From the NCBI RefSeq assembly GCF_001522545.3, contig NC_031769.1:69554640-69618639 (forward strand): a DNA stretch of 64,000 bases. The letters are read 5' to 3'. Made by a program: the position numbers and the translations under genes. This DNA is from Parus major. Lineage: Eukaryota; Chordata; Aves; Passeriformes; Paridae. Below are positions 60,578 through 64,000 of this stretch, piece by piece (position 1 is the stretch's first letter; every line of letters starts with the position of its first letter). Below the pieces are notes generated by a model. It did not search any database. It was not told the DNA's origin and saw only the letters and a program-made list of their open reading frames with translations.

Positions 60578-61022
60578 CAGGATTATAAAATCATGCTTTG
60601 GGTTGGAAGGACCTTTAAAACCATCTAGGTTATACCCCTCTGCCATGGGGTGGGACACCTTCCACTAGACCAGGCTGCTCAGAGCTCCATCCAGTCTGGC
60701 TTTGAACACTTCCAGGAATGGGGCATCCACAACTTCTTGGGGCTACCTCTTCCAGTGTCTCACCACTCTCTTAATAAAGTATTTCATTGTAATATCTAGT
60801 CTAAACCTATTCTCTTTTAGTTTAAAGCCATCTTCCCTTGTCCTGTCACTACACGTCCTTTACAAAGTCCCTCTTCACCTCTTTTGTAGGCTACCTTCAG
60901 GTACCAGAAGACCAGAATCAGGTAACCCCAAAGCCTTCTGTTTCCAGGCTGAACAAATCCAGTTCTCTTGGGCTTTCCTCACAGGAGAGGAGCTCCATCC
61001 TTCTAATTATCTTGATGGCCTC
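60578..61022 (-). mobile_element. CR1 LINE, 3' part, split by a later LTR insertion
   Basis: The plus strand starts with a degraded octamer tail (GGATTATAAAATCATG), then tttgggttggaaggaccttt, ctgccatggggtgggacacc, a ccactagaccaggctgctca region, ctcttgggctttcctcacag and a ccttctaattatcttgatgg region. This CR1 3' UTR stops abruptly at 61022 in the middle of a conserved segment and resumes at 61736 with the exact next bases (ctctggacttgctc...). Confidence 0.92.
61018..61022. repeat. Left target-site duplication GCCTC
   Basis: The 5-bp sequence GCCTC directly before the LTR start is repeated at 61736-61740 directly after its end. Confidence 0.8.
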
Positions 61023-61735
61023 TGTTGGAATCTGAGACACAGAGTTTGTGCCCTTGTCTTTGATACCTAGCTCTAACATCCAAGAAAACACTGAATTTCA
61101 TATAACATCGTGAAAACAATTGTTAAAGTTAAATAGAAAAGGTAAACGTGTAAGTGTGTAGATTAGAAAGTTTTCTTAAGTCACTGGGTGAAAAAGTTAA
61201 CATTTAGAGTGTAAGCTAGTTTAGAAAACAGAAGACAAGATGGAGGGTTTAGGAGAGTTGGGTGTTGTCTCTTTTCCTTCTTTCTTCTTCATGTTCTTTT
61301 TCTAGAGGTTTTAGGGTAGTAATAGCTGATTGGATAGAGAATGCTGCAGTGCAGCATACAGGTGATAGGTCATTGGGTCATTAAGAAAAATAATTTATGT
61401 GTTTATTGTTAATTGGATAAAAATAAGTATAAAGATAAAGAGTAGTTCAGGGCCATTTTGTGCTATTAAAGCCAATCTGACCCAGGCTATGGGGGGTTGA
61501 ATTTGTGCAAAAAAATCTAGGGAGGACTGCCAAGTCTTTTAATTATATATGAATAAACATGAGAAACAAGAAGCTAACGAGCCTTTAGAGAATCTTTGCT
61601 GAAACAGAACTGAGATAAGTGAAACTCCCTTTTGAGGAGGCATCCCAGAAGAACACAGCCCTGAAGAAACCAAAATACCACAGCAACAAGTAGTAGCAGA
61701 AGTAGTAGTAGTAGTAGTAATGAAGTAATACAATA
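61023..61735 (+). mobile_element. Solo LTR inserted into a CR1 element
   Basis: A 713-bp insertion starting TGTTGG and ending TACAATA (probably a mutated ...CAACA). In plus orientation it has an ATTGG box at 61329, TATAAAG at 61428 and AATAAA at 61552, the layout of U3, R and U5. Its last part carries an AGT trinucleotide run (61690-61719). It is flanked by a perfect 5-bp GCCTC duplication, and removing it with one duplicate restores a continuous CR1. A 5-bp duplication fits ERV1/ERVL-type integrases better than the 6 bp of ERVK. No internal retroviral genes remain, so it is a solo LTR younger than the CR1. Confidence 0.85.
61690..61719. repeat. (AGT)n microsatellite inside the LTR
   Basis: An imperfect then perfect AGT array near the 3' end of the solo LTR. 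It could be an intrinsic U5 feature or a post-insertion expansion. Confidence 0.85.
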
Positions 61736-61740
61736 GCCTC
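61736..61740. repeat. Right target-site duplication GCCTC
   Basis: Matches 61018-61022 exactly and joins directly to the continuing CR1 sequence. Confidence 0.8.
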
Positions 61741-61905
61741 CTCTGGACTTGCTCTAACAGGTCCATGTCCTTCCTGTACTGGGGATTTCAGAGCTGGATG
61801 CAGCACTGCAGATGGGGGTCTCACCAGAGCAGAGCAGAGGGGTAGAATCACCTGCTGGCCATGCTGCTTTTGATGCAGCCCAGGATTCCATTAGCTTTTT
61901 CATCA
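61741..61905 (-). mobile_element. CR1 LINE, continuation after the LTR insertion
   Basis: The plus strand reads ctctggacttgctctaacag, then ggggatttcagagctggatg, tctcaccagagcagagcaga and a ccaggattccattagc region. These are the CR1 3' UTR segments that follow the part ending at 61022, so the two pieces are one element. Confidence 0.9.
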
Positions 61906-64000
61906 GAAAACCTCATTTGGCTCATTTAAAGTAAAAAAGTGTCCTACACTGCCTCAAAAATCTCTTTCTATCTAAATTCCACTTAACAAGACAGCACCTT
62001 ACTCACTTCATTGATTTTACTCCCACAGACAAATCAAAAAATTGCAATTATTTGAAGGGAGAAATGAACTCTTCATCCCATTAGTGTCCATGGTAGTGTT
62101 TTTCAATATCTACATACAGCCAATTTATGTGATGTAAAGCATCACAAACATTCTGGTTCTATGCATACCATCACAACATTTCTTTCAGAGCTAAAGCAGT
62201 TGAGATCAAACGAATCTTCAAAGTTGGGAATGGATCAGATGGTGCCCTGTTTATAATTCTATTTGATAACTAAGGCACTGCATGTGGCAGAGGTGACTGA
62301 GGTTTCATAAAGTGACCACAATATTTGAATACTCAAAGGATACTTGAACATTCAGGATATTTGGATACACAAAGGATCTTAATTTTGTGCATCCAAAATC
62401 AGAGATATTTAGTTCTCTATGGATGGTATGCAGAAGTAGGTAAAGCCTTCTTAAAGCTTATGTGGCTAAAATATATGTATTTTATGACATGCACAGGGTG
62501 TATAAAGTTCCATACTACTTTCATTTTAGTGCAGGTTTTATTATTGACAAAGCTCTTACTGGGACAGTAGTTCTGAAGTTGGTACAACGATATATGTGAA
62601 ATATGGCCCGTTCAAAGGCCTGTAAGAGCATGAAACCATCTTTAGAAGATAACCTGAGCTAAAATCAAACTTGTTTGCTCAGATTCTACCTCTGAGTTTT
62701 TACCAATGCCCCATTCTCCTTAGCCAGACAATTGCTATCTGTTGCTTTCAGGGAAGAGAACAGCTGGGGTCCCCTGGTTCCTCTAAGGCAGTGAGAAACA
62801 TGGGATTTCCTGAAGGAATGCTTCACAGATATAGATTCTCCATGCTGGGGTCAGAACAGAATTTACAGTCCAAACAGCCCAAATCCATAGTTTAATCTCT
62901 CTTGAAATGCCCAGGTGTTTGGTCTTGTATTCCTGATATGCCAACAGATTTTAAAGTCTGAACGAGGTTTGAAAAAGAAAATGAAAATGAGTCATCTCTT
63001 GCTTCAGCTGACCCCTCAGAAGATTCACTATCTCAGTCCTTTGCCTTGGGCAGCTATTTGGTGATGAATAGTCCCAAACTGAGTGGTACTGGTGTACACT
63101 GGTACACTGTACACAAATAAGGAGAATTTTGACCAGCAATGCCTTTAATATTGCATAGAATAACATCCTATTCAACCTGGAGACAATTCTTACAGAGAAA
63201 CACAGTCCTTGTCTTAGAGGAGTAATTAAGTTTGTCTGTATTATTTTGAGCACTGTATTTCCTTGGGTAAAGCTGAAGAAAATAATAATAGGAAAGAAAT
63301 TGCATTCAGCTCATCTCCCCAGAAAAAACTTTAGTATAATATTTGTTTTTATTCAACCTACGTTATTTGTGCTTGTCTTCATGCGCAGCCAGGATTTTTT
63401 TCCAGTCTTACTGTGGTTGCTTGTGTATTCAGATAATTTGAAGCATCAGTGATGATCTATGGTGTACACTATAAAATGACTTTCAATGCCTTAAAGTAAA
63501 AACCCTCGAGTCAATCTGAAATCAACAGTGCATAGACAGTTAAATCTCTGGAGAGATATCTGCATAGTTACCATTTTCCAGAAAGCTTTCAGGCTCACTT
63601 GGAAAAGGCTAAATTGGGAGAGTATGAAAAGTGATTACCTCAATGGTAGCAATTTAATTTTTTTAATTTTTACCTTTTGTTTTTTAATTCAGACATCTTC
63701 TTTTGTTTCCCCCTTACAGCAGAAAACAAAGTTCAACTTTTTTTTCATAAATCAGCTTTCAGGCTGTACTGAATACAGCTTTAGAAACCTCACTGAGTGT
63801 TTTTTGTGATGTACTTGAGGGGTGTATGTTGAACTCTGCTTGACCTGAGCTTGCATGAGAAGAAATCTCAGAACTTCACAGAGATGTTATGGCAAGAGAA
63901 GATACTATTATAACAAATATTATGTTCATTATATGCTTTAATTCCTCTACACTTGAAAATGGTTGTTGCAGATTATTGCAGTAAAGAAGTGTTTTGTTTA
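61906..64000. other. No gene recognised
   Basis: AT-rich DNA to the right edge. There is a decayed minisatellite-like stretch at 62318-62400. The open frames (for example minus 62951-63253, 100 codons) are unassigned. Confidence 0.5.

Noticed and set aside
60702..61070. 122-codon plus-strand frame
   Set aside because: It is the antisense of a CR1 element continuing into the inserted LTR.
1..64000. tRNA or rRNA genes, CRISPR arrays, bacterial operons
   Set aside because: No B-box-like GGTTCGAATCC, rRNA block, spaced repeat array or ribosome-binding-site-led gene chain was seen; the window is vertebrate nuclear DNA.

Overview
The window looks like euchromatic, AT-rich nuclear DNA from a bird, probably a songbird. 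The case rests on at least seven CR1 LINE copies, most of which end in the bird-type 3' repeat ATTCTATG, on endogenous retrovirus LTRs of avian type, and on widely spaced exons with vertebrate splice sites. I see no bacterial, plasmid, phage or CRISPR features, and most open reading frames here are chance.

The one host gene I can recognise lies on the minus strand in the left fifth. Four well-supported exon-sized blocks (12787-12545, 5919-5847, 2576-2428 and 149 to beyond base 1) and one weaker block (5771-5726) read, in the correct order, as a glutamate decarboxylase of the GAD1/GAD2 type. The match is too diverged for GAD1 or GAD2, and I infer the third vertebrate paralogue, GAD3. The block at 2576-2428 is collinear with the family, without indels, but has two in-frame TAG codons where the family has glutamine. 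The donor after 5847 is not GT, and several exons, including the one with the PLP-binding lysine, could not be found in intact form. The locus is therefore most likely a pseudogene.

From 18.6 to 21.7 kb lies a GC-richer endogenous betaretrovirus-like element: 5' LTR, a tRNA-Lys-like primer site, leader, and a broken gag (matrix start, proline-rich part, capsid with the major homology region). It has no recognisable pol, env or 3' LTR. A second, unrelated LTR sits inside gag in the opposite orientation, flanked by a 6-bp near-perfect target duplication.

From 21.7 kb to the right end I see no gene I can name. There is a CR1 reverse-transcriptase fragment (25.9-26.3 kb), a perfect 15-copy TAATAC array (42.2 kb), CR1 3' pieces (45.5, 48.8, 50.8 and 60.6 kb), an ERVL-type LTR remnant (52.4-52.9 kb), and a solo LTR of about 713 bp that splits the 60.6 kb CR1 in two with a 5-bp target duplication. 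The rest is single-copy-looking intergenic or intronic DNA with short microsatellites and homopolymer runs.

Limits: all homology calls are by eye from remembered family features. The gene's missing exons, the species and the repeat subfamily names all need database searches.
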